From Bacteroidaceae bacterium (lineage in GTDB: Bacteria > Bacteroidota > Bacteroidia > Bacteroidales > Bacteroidaceae), in contig JAIKZH010000008.1 of the NCBI GenBank assembly GCA_024682395.1, positions 1-38,145 on the forward strand: a stretch of DNA of 38,145 nucleotides, read 5' to 3'. Both the position numbers and the translations under genes were made by a program. Below are positions 27,123-34,899 of the stretch, in pieces. The first letter of the stretch is position 1. Each line of letters opens with the position of its first letter. The notes under the pieces were generated by a model, which did not search any database, was not told where the DNA came from, and saw nothing but the letters and a program-made list of their open reading frames with translations.

Positions 27123-27205
27123 ATACTTTTTGGTTATTTTGCCATAACATTTTTGATAATATGATTATTTATCCGTTTATTGCTGTTTTATTAACTCATT
27201 TTTTA

Positions 27206-27213
27206 TACCTTTG
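27206..27213 (+). promoter_or_regulatory. promoter -7 element of the DJ-1/ispD unit
   Basis: TACCTTTG matches TAnnTTTG, 45 bases before the ATG at 27258. The upstream box is weak: TTG at 27180-27182 gives a 23-base spacer. Confidence 0.5.
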
Positions 27214-27257
27214 TAAGAAATATCCGATATCGTATAATAATTAATAAGAATACAACT

Positions 27258-27806
27258 ATGAAAAAAGTATATTTGTTCCTTGCAGATGGTTTTCAGGAAA
27301 CTGAAGCTATTGCGGTTGTTACAATTTGCCGCCGTACTACAATTGATATAAAAACAGTATCTGTTACAGGTGATTTGGTCGTTAAGAGTGCTTCAGGAGT
27401 GTCTGTTATCGCAGATGTCCTTTTTGAAAGTTGTGATTTCTCCGATGCCGACATGTTGGTTATGCCAGGAGGTATGCCTGGGGCAACAACCTTACGCGAT
27501 TGTGAGAAACTGGATGCAGTAGTTCGTAATCATTTCTCAAATGGTAAGGCTCTTGCCGCTATATGTGCAGCTCCTATTGTCTATGGTAGCAAAGGATTGC
27601 TCAAAGGTGTGCATGTAACAGCTTATCCAGGATTTGAAAACGAACTCATAGGTGCTACATATACAGGTAATCCAGTTGAGGTTGACGGACAGTTTATAAC
27701 AAGTAAAGGTCCTGGAACTTCACTTTTATTTGGTTTTGCAATTGTTGAATACCTATTAGGTAAAGAGACTGTAGAGCAAGTAAAACAAAATATGATGTGG
27801 ATGTAA
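27258..27806 (+). CDS. DJ-1/PfpI family protein
   Basis: The 182 residues match the DJ-1/YajL branch of the PfpI superfamily: an N-terminal GFQETEAI with the conserved Glu, MLVMPGGMPGATTL, the nucleophile elbow AICAAPIVYGSKGLL with the reactive Cys, and TAYPGFE, near where the His of YajL lies. Members act as chaperone-like or glyoxalase/deglycase proteins under oxidative or carbonyl stress, and the exact activity is debated. The gene is followed after 16 bases by ispD, so the two probably share a transcript, though no functional link is evident. Confidence 0.92.
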   Translation: MKKVYLFLADGFQETEAIAVVTICRRTTIDIKTVSVTGDLVVKSASGVSVIADVLFESCDFSDADMLVMPGGMPGATTLRDCEKLDAVVRNHFSNGKALAAICAAPIVYGSKGLLKGVHVTAYPGFENELIGATYTGNPVEVDGQFITSKGPGTSLLFGFAIVEYLLGKETVEQVKQNMMWM

Positions 27807-27822
27807 TGATATAAAATTGCAT

Positions 27823-28500
27823 ATGGAACAATTTGATATTCAGAAAGAAAAGTGTGCGGTTGTTATCGTGGCTGGTGGTAAGGGATTGCGTATGGGGACA
27901 GATATCCCCAAGCAATTTCTTGTAGTAAATGGTTCGCCAATCCTAATGCAGACCATTAAGCGGTTCTATGAATGTAACTCATCTTTTCAGATTATAGTTG
28001 TGTTGCCAGAGGAGCAAATAAGCTATTGGAAGAATTTATGTAAGGAATATCAGTTTGAGATACCTCATGATATAGCTTGTGGAGGTTCAGAGCGATTCTA
28101 TTCAGTCAAAAATGGTTTGTCGTTAGTCTCTCCCGATGCTTCGTTGATAGCCATTCATGATGGTGTGCGTCCGTATGTAAGTAGTGACGTTATAGTTGAA
28201 TGTTTTAAGAAAGCAAACGAATCAGGGGCGGTTATTCCTGTAGTAGATGTTTTTGAGACTTTGCGACATGTACAGAAGGATGGTACAAGTATTACAGTGC
28301 CACGAGCAGAATATAAATTGGTGCAGACACCTCAGGTGTTCAAAAAAGATATTTTGTTCAAAGCATATTCTCAGGAATTCGACTCAAAATTTACAGACGA
28401 TGCCTCTGTAGTTGAGAATTTAGAATGTCCAGTTTCTTTGGTGCAAGGCAACAGAGAAAATATAAAAATAACAACAAAAGCCGATTTGGGATGTAAATAA
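27823..28500 (+). CDS. ispD: 2-C-methyl-D-erythritol 4-phosphate cytidylyltransferase
   Basis: IspD joins CTP to MEP to make CDP-ME, the third step of the non-mevalonate isoprenoid route. The 225 residues use the ATG at 27823 (an in-frame TTG two codons earlier is not needed). Motifs are the CTP-binding AGGKGLRMGTDIPKQF, the AIHDGVRPYV stretch, TVPRAEYKLVQTPQVF, and the end TDDASVVE with GNRENIKITTKADL. These are the standard marks of the enzyme. This shows that the organism uses the MEP pathway. It follows the DJ-1 gene closely, and the next gene (rlpA-like) has its own promoter. Confidence 0.95.
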   Translation: MEQFDIQKEKCAVVIVAGGKGLRMGTDIPKQFLVVNGSPILMQTIKRFYECNSSFQIIVVLPEEQISYWKNLCKEYQFEIPHDIACGGSERFYSVKNGLSLVSPDASLIAIHDGVRPYVSSDVIVECFKKANESGAVIPVVDVFETLRHVQKDGTSITVPRAEYKLVQTPQVFKKDILFKAYSQEFDSKFTDDASVVENLECPVSLVQGNRENIKITTKADLGCK

Positions 28501-28568
28501 TCTTAGAGTCCCCAAAATAGTGTTTTTGTAAAGTCTATATAGCAAAACAGGGTGGCTGATGGCCTAAA

Positions 28569-28600
28569 TTTGGCAGTTTCGAAAAAAAAATGTATCTTTG
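28569..28600 (+). promoter_or_regulatory. promoter of the RlpA-like gene (Bacteroidota type)
   Basis: TTTG (28569-28572), a 20-base spacer and TATCTTTG (28593-28600) give a near-ideal match. The expected start near 28607 leaves a leader of almost 190 bases before the ATG at 28795, including a small hairpin TCTGC/GCAGA (28756-28760 with 28766-28770). Confidence 0.72.
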
Positions 28601-28794
28601 CAAACGAAAATGGATTAAAGAGTTTTTCGTTCATAACATAATAGCCGACTAAACTACGTATTTGTAAATTTATTAGGTATAGTTATTGAAGGAATTAAAA
28701 AGGATTATATTATAAAAGAGTATAAGGCATAATGGATGTCTTTGTGCTTTCAAGATCTGCGAGCGGCAGAGTAATGAGCACTGAATGAAATGGA

Positions 28795-29310
28795 ATGAAA
28801 AGAAATTTATGTGTTAAACAAGTTGTATCGGTTTTTGCCGATTTGAGATTTATTGTCTTCGTGTTATTGTGCAGTATAGCCACATGTATGTCTGCACAGG
28901 TATATAATGGTAAGGCATCATATTACGGCCCAGGTTTTCATGGACGTAAATGCGCAAATGGTGACATATACGACATGTATAAGATGACTTGTGCTCATAA
29001 GACATTACCATTTGGAACACGTTTGAAAATAACAAATAAAAATAATGGTAAATCAGCGATAGTAGAAGTTACAGATAGAGGACCTTATGCAAAAGGTCGT
29101 ATCGTGGATTTATCAAAAGCAGCAGCTATGGAACTTGATATGGTAGCAGCAGGTGTTGTTAATGTAACTGTTGAGGTTCTTGGTGAGGAAAAACGTAAGT
29201 CTGAAGCGAAAGCACCATTGATTCTGTATGCTCCGGAACTATCAAATGAATTTATCAATGAGGTTCCCAAAATGGATACAACTATAGAATTTGCATCATT
29301 GGTTAGATGA
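28795..29310 (+). CDS. RlpA-like septal-ring lytic transglycosylase
   Basis: The 171 residues have an N-terminal signal peptide (hydrophobic about 17-33, cleavage likely near CMSAQ) and then a complete double-psi beta-barrel domain as in RlpA (about 35-135). Motifs are GKASYYGPGFHGRKCANG, MTCAHKTLPFGTRLKI and VEVTDRGPYAKGRIVDLSKAAA, with the Asp of TDRGP at the expected active-site position. RlpA proteins cleave or bind denuded glycan strands in the periplasm. No SPOR domain is present, so septal targeting by denuded glycans is not supported. The long leader (about 190 bases) suggests RNA-level control. The downstream gene metY is 118 bases away. Confidence 0.88.
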   Translation: MKRNLCVKQVVSVFADLRFIVFVLLCSIATCMSAQVYNGKASYYGPGFHGRKCANGDIYDMYKMTCAHKTLPFGTRLKITNKNNGKSAIVEVTDRGPYAKGRIVDLSKAAAMELDMVAAGVVNVTVEVLGEEKRKSEAKAPLILYAPELSNEFINEVPKMDTTIEFASLVR

Positions 29311-29428
29311 AGTAAATAAAGATTGTTCATTCTTACCCCACTCAAAAATATTTATTATCTAAGAGGAGGAGAAATGGTGCTGTAAACAGGTATTTAATAC
29401 AAAAAAGAAATATAATAAATCAAGAAGT

Positions 29429-30706
29429 ATGGGAAAGAATATTGAAACCATCTGTGTGCAAGGTGGATGGCAACCTAAAAAAGGTGAGCCACGTCAATTA
29501 CCTATTTATCAGAGTACTACATTTAAATACGATACAAGTGAGCAAATGGCTCGTTTGTTTGATTTGGAAGATGCTGGTTATTTTTATACTCGTCTTGCAA
29601 ATCCTACAAATGATGCAGTTGCAGCAAAAATAAACGAACTGGAAGGTGGTGTAGGCGCAATGCTTACAAGTTCGGGTCAAGCTGCAAATTTTTATGCAGT
29701 ATTTAATATCTGTCAAGCTGGCGACCATTTCATAACAACCAATAATATTTATGGTGGTACATTCAATCTCTTCGGTGTCACAATGGAGAAACTCGGCATT
29801 GAATGTACATTTATTGATCAAGATTGGGATGATGAAAAGATTGAGGCTTGTTTCAAATCAAACACAAAATGCTTTTTCGGTGAAACAATAAGTAACCCTG
29901 GTGGTGCTGTCTTTGATATCGAACGATTTGCAAAGATGGCTCATAAGCATGGTGTGCCTTTGATTATCGACAATACATTCGCAACTCCAATTAATTGTCG
30001 TCCAATAGAGTGGGGATGTGATATCGTAACTCACTCAACAACTAAATATATGGATGGTCATGCTACACAAGTTGGTGGTGTGATTATTGATAGTGGTAAT
30101 TTCGATTGGGATGCTCATGCTGATAAATTCCCAGGATTGACAACTCCAGATGAAAGCTATCATGGACTTATCTACACAAAGGCTTTCGGACGTCAGGCTT
30201 ATATAACCAAGGCAATGACTCAGTTGATGCGTGACCTTGGAAGTATTCCTGGACCACAAAATAGTTTCCTTCTAAACTTAGGTTTGGAAACATTACATCT
30301 TCGTATGGCTCGTCACTGTGAGAATGCACAGAAAGTGGCTGAATGGCTTCAAAAGAATGAAAAAGTGGCATGGGTTAACTTCTCCGGATTGAAAGGTGAC
30401 AAATACTATGACCTTGCTCAGAAATACCTACCAAATGGTGGTTGTGGAGTAATTGCTTTTGGTGTAAAGGGTACACGTGAAGATGCAATCAAGTTTATGG
30501 ATAACCTTGAGTTTATCAGTATTGTTACACACGTGGCAGACGCACGTACTTGTGTGCTTCACCCAGCAAGCCATACTCACCGACAATTGACTGACGAACA
30601 ACTCCTTGAAGGTGGAATCCGTCCAGATTTGATCCGTCTTAGTGTGGGTATCGAAAACGTAAACGATATTATAGCCGACCTTGAACAGGCTATGGCAAAA
30701 ATGTAA
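29429..30706 (+). CDS. metY: O-acetylhomoserine aminocarboxypropyltransferase (O-acetylhomoserine sulfhydrylase)
   Basis: MetY uses PLP to convert O-acetylhomoserine and sulfide to homocysteine, the substrate that MetF-derived methyl groups turn into methionine. The 425 residues match the family length. The PLP-binding Lys is in THSTTKYMDGH, and other marks are SSGQAANFYAVFNI, ETISNPGGAVFDI, the IIDNTFATP motif with the Asp that holds the pyridine ring, and the C-terminal VADARTCVLHPASHTHRQL and LIRLSVGIEN. The region just upstream (29361-29385) has a very purine-rich stretch followed by a three-codon ORF. The LuxR-type regulator gene follows after 21 bases. Confidence 0.95.
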   Translation: MGKNIETICVQGGWQPKKGEPRQLPIYQSTTFKYDTSEQMARLFDLEDAGYFYTRLANPTNDAVAAKINELEGGVGAMLTSSGQAANFYAVFNICQAGDHFITTNNIYGGTFNLFGVTMEKLGIECTFIDQDWDDEKIEACFKSNTKCFFGETISNPGGAVFDIERFAKMAHKHGVPLIIDNTFATPINCRPIEWGCDIVTHSTTKYMDGHATQVGGVIIDSGNFDWDAHADKFPGLTTPDESYHGLIYTKAFGRQAYITKAMTQLMRDLGSIPGPQNSFLLNLGLETLHLRMARHCENAQKVAEWLQKNEKVAWVNFSGLKGDKYYDLAQKYLPNGGCGVIAFGVKGTREDAIKFMDNLEFISIVTHVADARTCVLHPASHTHRQLTDEQLLEGGIRPDLIRLSVGIENVNDIIADLEQAMAKM

Positions 30707-30727
30707 TAATATATCTAATTATTATAT

Positions 30728-31345
30728 ATGAACAATCGTCCTGGAATGCATTCTTCAGCAATAGCTATTGTTACAAACAATATGCTTACAAGTATAGGAC
30801 TCCAACAAGTTCTTGAAGATATCATTCCTATGGTCGATGTGAAACTGTTCGACTCGTTCGAGAATCTTTTGCATTCTGGGCCAGAGAAGTACATTCACTT
30901 CTTTGTTGATTCAATGATATATATTGAACATACCCAGTTTTTTCGCGAACAAGGGAAAAAAACTATCGTATTGATTCATGGAAACATGAATATACAAGGC
31001 ATGATAACACTTAATGTATGTCAAAGTGAACACATGCTGATTAAATCAATACTTGAATTACATGGTGCGGGACATGAAAACGGTAATGCTCCCGACCCAC
31101 GACATATACATGAAGTAGTACGGCCAAAACCATCTCAGACATTATTGTCTTCTCGTGAGATAGAAGTGGCCGTACTTTTATCTAAAGGCTTAATAAATAA
31201 GGAAATAGCAGATAAACTAAATATATCCATAACAACTGTAATATCACACAGAAAGAACATTATGGATAAATTGAATGCTAAATCCTTAGCCGATATTATC
31301 ATTTATTCTGTAGTAAATGGTCTTGTAAGATTAGGAGATTTATAA
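30728..31345 (+). CDS. LuxR-type transcriptional regulator with a degenerate receiver
   Basis: The 205 residues end in a LuxR/GerE helix-turn-helix domain (about 138-200: LSSREIEVAVLLSKGLINKEIA, then ISITTVISHRKNIMDKL), the DNA-binding half of NarL-type regulators. The N-terminal part (about 10-110) has the length and strand pattern of a response-regulator receiver. At the acidic-pocket position, however, it reads TNN (16-18) rather than Asp-Asp; Asp61 in FFVDSM may sit at the phosphorylation site. It is thus probably an orphan or pseudo-receiver regulator that does not rely on a standard phosphotransfer. No histidine kinase is nearby. It lies 21 bases after metY and could be read with it. 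The target genes are unknown. Confidence 0.82.
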   Translation: MNNRPGMHSSAIAIVTNNMLTSIGLQQVLEDIIPMVDVKLFDSFENLLHSGPEKYIHFFVDSMIYIEHTQFFREQGKKTIVLIHGNMNIQGMITLNVCQSEHMLIKSILELHGAGHENGNAPDPRHIHEVVRPKPSQTLLSSREIEVAVLLSKGLINKEIADKLNISITTVISHRKNIMDKLNAKSLADIIIYSVVNGLVRLGDL

Positions 31346-31428
31346 CACCTCAGTAATCATATATTTATTAATATAGTTTTAATAAATAATATTATAATCA
31401 ATAACTTGTAATAATATTTTAAAACTCT

Positions 31429-32322
31429 ATGAATAAAGAACTTATAAACAGCCTTATAAAAGAGAATCCATCGCAATATCATATGACATATGACACTGAC
31501 CTGACAAGTTCTTTGCCTAAAAGGTCATTATATGCCCATAAAGGTAGTTGCGGCCATTCATTATTATTCGCAGGTTCTGTGGGAATGGCAGGATGCGCTA
31601 TATTAGCCTCAAAAGCCTGTATGAGAACAGGTGTTGGCAAAATGACAGTATCAACTCCAAAAGAAAATGTTGTTCCAATGCAGATTGCAGTTCCAGAAGT
31701 AATACTTGCTATGCGTGATATGACACAAGAAAGCAGTCTTGACATCTATGATGCAGTGGGGATTGGTCCAGGACTGGGCACAGATGAGAAAGCAATGGAG
31801 AAACTGGTAAATGTGTTGAGTAGGACGACGAAACCAATGGTTATTGATGCCGATGCAATTACTTTGCTTGGGCAAGCAAAGAATTTGTTAGGCGAGATAC
31901 CATCGGGCACAATACTTACTCCACATAAGAAAGAACTACAAAGGTTGATTGGCGATACAACAGATGAGTTTGACGAATTACAGAAAACCATAGATTTAGC
32001 AAAGCAATATAATATAATAATTGTAATCAAAGGGGCTTTTTCTGCAATTGTAAACCATGACGAACAAGTGTTTTTTAATACAACTGGTAATCCTGGAATG
32101 GCAACAGCTGGAAGCGGTGATGTGTTAACAGGTATCATATTGTCGTTATTGGCTCAAAATGTCAATCCTGTGATGGCTGCAAGAATAGGGGTTTATCTTC
32201 ATGGTCTTGCTGGTGACATGGCGGCAAAAAACCTTTTTGAAAATAGCATAATAGCAAGCGACATGATAGAAAATCTTCCTCATGCATTAGGAAAACTTTA
32301 TTCTGTGGCTTGTAAAGACTAA
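31429..32322 (+). CDS. nnrD: ADP-dependent NAD(P)H-hydrate dehydratase (stand-alone)
   Basis: NnrD repairs hydrated NADH/NADPH in the cytoplasm. The 297 residues are the ribokinase-fold CARKD domain: KGSCGHSLLFAGSVGMAG, the GIGPGLGTDEKA segment, DADAITLLG, ILTPHKKELQRL, and the nucleotide-binding NPGMATAGSGDVLTGII. In many bacteria this domain is fused after an NAD(P)HX epimerase (YjeF_N) in one protein of about 500 residues. Here only about 20 residues precede the dehydratase, so the epimerase must be encoded elsewhere, be replaced, or be missing. The upstream gap (31346-31428) is AT-rich and shows no remnant of it. Confidence 0.92.
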   Translation: MNKELINSLIKENPSQYHMTYDTDLTSSLPKRSLYAHKGSCGHSLLFAGSVGMAGCAILASKACMRTGVGKMTVSTPKENVVPMQIAVPEVILAMRDMTQESSLDIYDAVGIGPGLGTDEKAMEKLVNVLSRTTKPMVIDADAITLLGQAKNLLGEIPSGTILTPHKKELQRLIGDTTDEFDELQKTIDLAKQYNIIIVIKGAFSAIVNHDEQVFFNTTGNPGMATAGSGDVLTGIILSLLAQNVNPVMAARIGVYLHGLAGDMAAKNLFENSIIASDMIENLPHALGKLYSVACKD

Positions 32323-32365
32323 AACGGTCATTTATTGTCTTTGTTATAAAAAATCATCTATTCTA

Positions 32366-32396
32366 TTTGCGTGAAACAAAAAATGCATTAACTTTG
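32366..32396 (+). promoter_or_regulatory. promoter of the small barrel protein gene (Bacteroidota type)
   Basis: TTTG (32366-32369), a 19-base spacer and TAACTTTG (32389-32396) match the Bacteroidota consensus exactly. The start near 32403 leaves about 20 bases of leader before the ATG at 32423. Confidence 0.75.
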
Positions 32397-32422
32397 CACT
32401 AACAAAATAAAAACAAATAATT

Positions 32423-32899
32423 ATGAAAAAGAATCTGATTTTGACAATGTGCCTATTTGCAACAACTTTGATGACTCAGGCAAAGGGCTTTAGTTCAGAT
32501 TGGCAGGATGAAGTTAGTTTTAACATAACAACAGATGATTATCCACTGATAACTGCTGAGTATAATAAGCACTATGTGGTTCGTAATTGGTTTCACACAG
32601 GTGCTGGAGTTGGAATAGGAGGCAATACCGATGGTGTGTTTGCTATACCTCTTTATTTAAGCGAAAAATTCTTGATTAACATACCTTCTGCAAAAGGTGT
32701 TACTCCATTCTTCGATTTTCAGATAGGAATGGCATTTGCTACAGATTCAGGAGATAGTGATGTTAAATCATTTTTGCGTCCAAATGTGGGTGCAGAGTTT
32801 TCTTTGAAAAAAGGAAAAGCTATAACAGTTGCTTTGGGAGTAACCACAATTGGTTCTCATGGCGGCGATGTAGGTTTGAAACTTGGCTATAAGTTCTAA
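32423..32899 (+). CDS. small outer-membrane barrel-like protein
   Basis: The 158 residues start with a clean signal peptide (about 1-20, ending TQAKG). The remainder alternates polar and hydrophobic residues with many Gly and aromatics (GAGVGIGGNTDGVFAIPLYL, KAITVALGVTTIG). The end VGLKLGYKF finishes in Phe, as in barrels assembled by Bam. The size fits a small eight-stranded barrel. I do not recognise a specific family or role. It has its own promoter and a stem-loop terminator, so it is a single-gene unit. Confidence 0.75.
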   Translation: MKKNLILTMCLFATTLMTQAKGFSSDWQDEVSFNITTDDYPLITAEYNKHYVVRNWFHTGAGVGIGGNTDGVFAIPLYLSEKFLINIPSAKGVTPFFDFQIGMAFATDSGDSDVKSFLRPNVGAEFSLKKGKAITVALGVTTIGSHGGDVGLKLGYKF

Positions 32900-32938
32900 T
32901 AGATATTACCTTTATCTTAGAAGTTATTAGAAAAAATA

Positions 32939-32980
32939 CAGATGGTAACTTCAGTTAACCAAGTTACCATCTGATACCTT
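32939..32980 (+). terminator. stem-loop terminator after the small barrel gene
   Basis: CAGATGGTAACTT (32939-32951) and AAGTTACCATCTG (32961-32973) pair perfectly over 13 bp around a 9-base loop. The downstream T stretch (ATACCTTTT) is interrupted, so termination may be partial. Confidence 0.7.
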
Positions 32981-33070
32981 TTAATCAAATCTTATAGTGT
33001 ATTCATTCAGAAATTACCTATATACAAATTACAATTTTTTTATTAACCCCTTTTTATAATCTTAACAAAA

Positions 33071-34765
33071 ATGGATAATACTAGAATTATGTCTGGATAT
33101 AATCTTGAGTTCCAGGCAAGTGCTGCATTTTTTAATAAACTGTTTCAGAAAACAATTTCTGAATTTCTTCCAGTGTATAAAGACAAACTAAAAGACCCGT
33201 TGATTGTCGCCTTACTTCCAATGATATCTAAGATGGTGGTAGAAAAAACAAGTATTTTTGAAGATTCAGACAAAAATCCTGTCATACGTATAGTTGCAAG
33301 TCTTGAGCAAATAAAAGTTAACCTTAGATTGGTATTAAAACGTGTAACAGGAAATCCTGATAAGCATATTGCAGTGTCTTTGATTCTTGAAAACGATATC
33401 GATCTGCTAATATTTAAGTATCCAGCAAAGACTTTGATAGAGGATTATGCAGTAAAAGTGCCTGATAACTTGCTTGCTTATGTTTCTGGACAGTTCCAAA
33501 TCAAATATATTCATGGAAACTCAGAATATGAGGATGTTATTGCTATAATGTCGAACTTGAAACTTGATGGTGCGTCAGTTTCTCCTGAAGGTGACGTTGA
33601 CAAAGCAGTATCTTTCCTGCCTAAAGGTAAGGAATATGTATTAGGATTTAATAATAATACATATGATATGTTCCTTCAAATTATTGATCCAAAGATACGT
33701 AAGCAAGTTAATGATGAAAATAGTAGGGCACATGTAAATAACGTTTATTTTGATATATCAGATCAAACGATAACAATAGTTACCAAAGGTAAATACGATG
33801 CTAAACGAGTAATTGATTCATTGGATCCAAGGTTCACGATAAAGACTAAAATGTCATTCAGTATTCAAAATGAAAGTGTGCATGTTGATTGCTCTTCTTC
33901 ATCGGAAATAGATAAGAATATATTATATAGTATATTAGGGGCTATAGCTGGACTTTTTGTCTTTTCTGTCTTCGGAGCTATAATCGGACTTCATGCTAAT
34001 TCATTTATTAAGATAGGAACTAAGGATTTGTGTTCTGATATGGCAGATGATTTTAATGAAGGTTTCTCTGCACCAGAGAATTATGGCTATCATAATCCAA
34101 ATGGAAAAGGAAATATAGGTGTTGCAAGGATGCATAGAAGAGACAAGTTAGTAACACATCTCAATTGCCTTCCAAATGAACCAATTCCACTTTTCAGATA
34201 TTCAAGTGGCAGTTTGCTGTATGATTACAACTATGCAATACAATTGAAATATTCTGATATTGCGGTAAATCAAAATGGTTTTGCTGTTGCCGGCTCTTTG
34301 AATAGTATATCACCATGGGCAACATGTAACAACGTTGTTCTTAAGGAAATGCGTTATGCTGGAGATAATTTACTGTCGCTTGTTTATGAAAATGAACAGG
34401 GTGATACTGAGACTGTTGCAAAATCAAAGGCATATGAATATCTGAAAGAAAGCGAACGATTAAGTTATTTCCGCATAGACCATTCCGCAGATGGACCAGT
34501 ACGCGATGCTCATGGCAAGATTCCTATGACAATGTTGCCAAAGCCAGTAGCAACAAAAAAGAAGAATGGAAAAATCTATGAATATGAATTCTCAACAGGA
34601 TTGGTCGGTAAGGCAAAAGATTTGATAGAACTGTACGAGGCTCACCTTATTTATATTTATGATGTTACCTTAGTACACAGAGAATCAGGTAGTTATTTCC
34701 GAACTAAAAAGGACGATACCACAGACAACAATCTTGATACTCTTCCAAAGATTGAAGAAGATTAA
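33071..34765 (+). CDS. unassigned 564-residue protein, tandem copy 1
   Basis: I do not recognise this family with confidence. There is no signal peptide. Residues 1-35 (SGYNLEFQASAAFFNKL and on) look like a short strand plus an amphipathic helix. Up to about 280 the chain is mostly predicted strand with several short repeats of hydrophobic-polar pattern. At 284-309 there is one strongly hydrophobic, Gly-spaced segment (ILGAIAGLFVFSVFGAIIGL) that could insert in a membrane or form a hairpin. The C-terminal part (about 350-564) contains well-conserved stretches shared with copy 2 (MHRRDKLVTHLNC, PNEPIPLF, SSGSLLYDYNYA). The fold order faintly recalls TULIP-type lipid-binding proteins such as clostridial P47/OrfX, but this is only an impression. 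The gene has its own conserved leader and terminator and no neighbour that gives its role. Confidence 0.75.
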   Translation: MDNTRIMSGYNLEFQASAAFFNKLFQKTISEFLPVYKDKLKDPLIVALLPMISKMVVEKTSIFEDSDKNPVIRIVASLEQIKVNLRLVLKRVTGNPDKHIAVSLILENDIDLLIFKYPAKTLIEDYAVKVPDNLLAYVSGQFQIKYIHGNSEYEDVIAIMSNLKLDGASVSPEGDVDKAVSFLPKGKEYVLGFNNNTYDMFLQIIDPKIRKQVNDENSRAHVNNVYFDISDQTITIVTKGKYDAKRVIDSLDPRFTIKTKMSFSIQNESVHVDCSSSSEIDKNILYSILGAIAGLFVFSVFGAIIGLHANSFIKIGTKDLCSDMADDFNEGFSAPENYGYHNPNGKGNIGVARMHRRDKLVTHLNCLPNEPIPLFRYSSGSLLYDYNYAIQLKYSDIAVNQNGFAVAGSLNSISPWATCNNVVLKEMRYAGDNLLSLVYENEQGDTETVAKSKAYEYLKESERLSYFRIDHSADGPVRDAHGKIPMTMLPKPVATKKKNGKIYEYEFSTGLVGKAKDLIELYEAHLIYIYDVTLVHRESGSYFRTKKDDTTDNNLDTLPKIEED

Positions 34766-34793
34766 AACTCGTTGAAGTAAATTATAATTTAAT

Positions 34794-34852
34794 CTAACGC
34801 AAAGCAACGATTAAGAAACAGATATTCTTTACGTTTGTTTTGCGTTAGTTTT
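34794..34852 (+). terminator. terminator of tandem copy 1
   Basis: CTAACGCAAA (34794-34803) pairs with TTTGCGTTAG (34839-34848), extended by imperfect pairing inside (GCAA-CG with CGTTTG) and a nested AAGAA/TTCTT hairpin. Four T residues come next. Confidence 0.75.
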
Positions 34853-34899
34853 ATGAATTACAATTTTATTTATCAAAACTTATTTATAATTTAAAGAAA

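Noticed and set aside
29311..29428. SAM riboswitch ahead of metY
   Set aside because: I looked for SAM-II or SAM-I features because metY is a usual target, but none of the conserved pseudoknot or four-way-junction elements is present.
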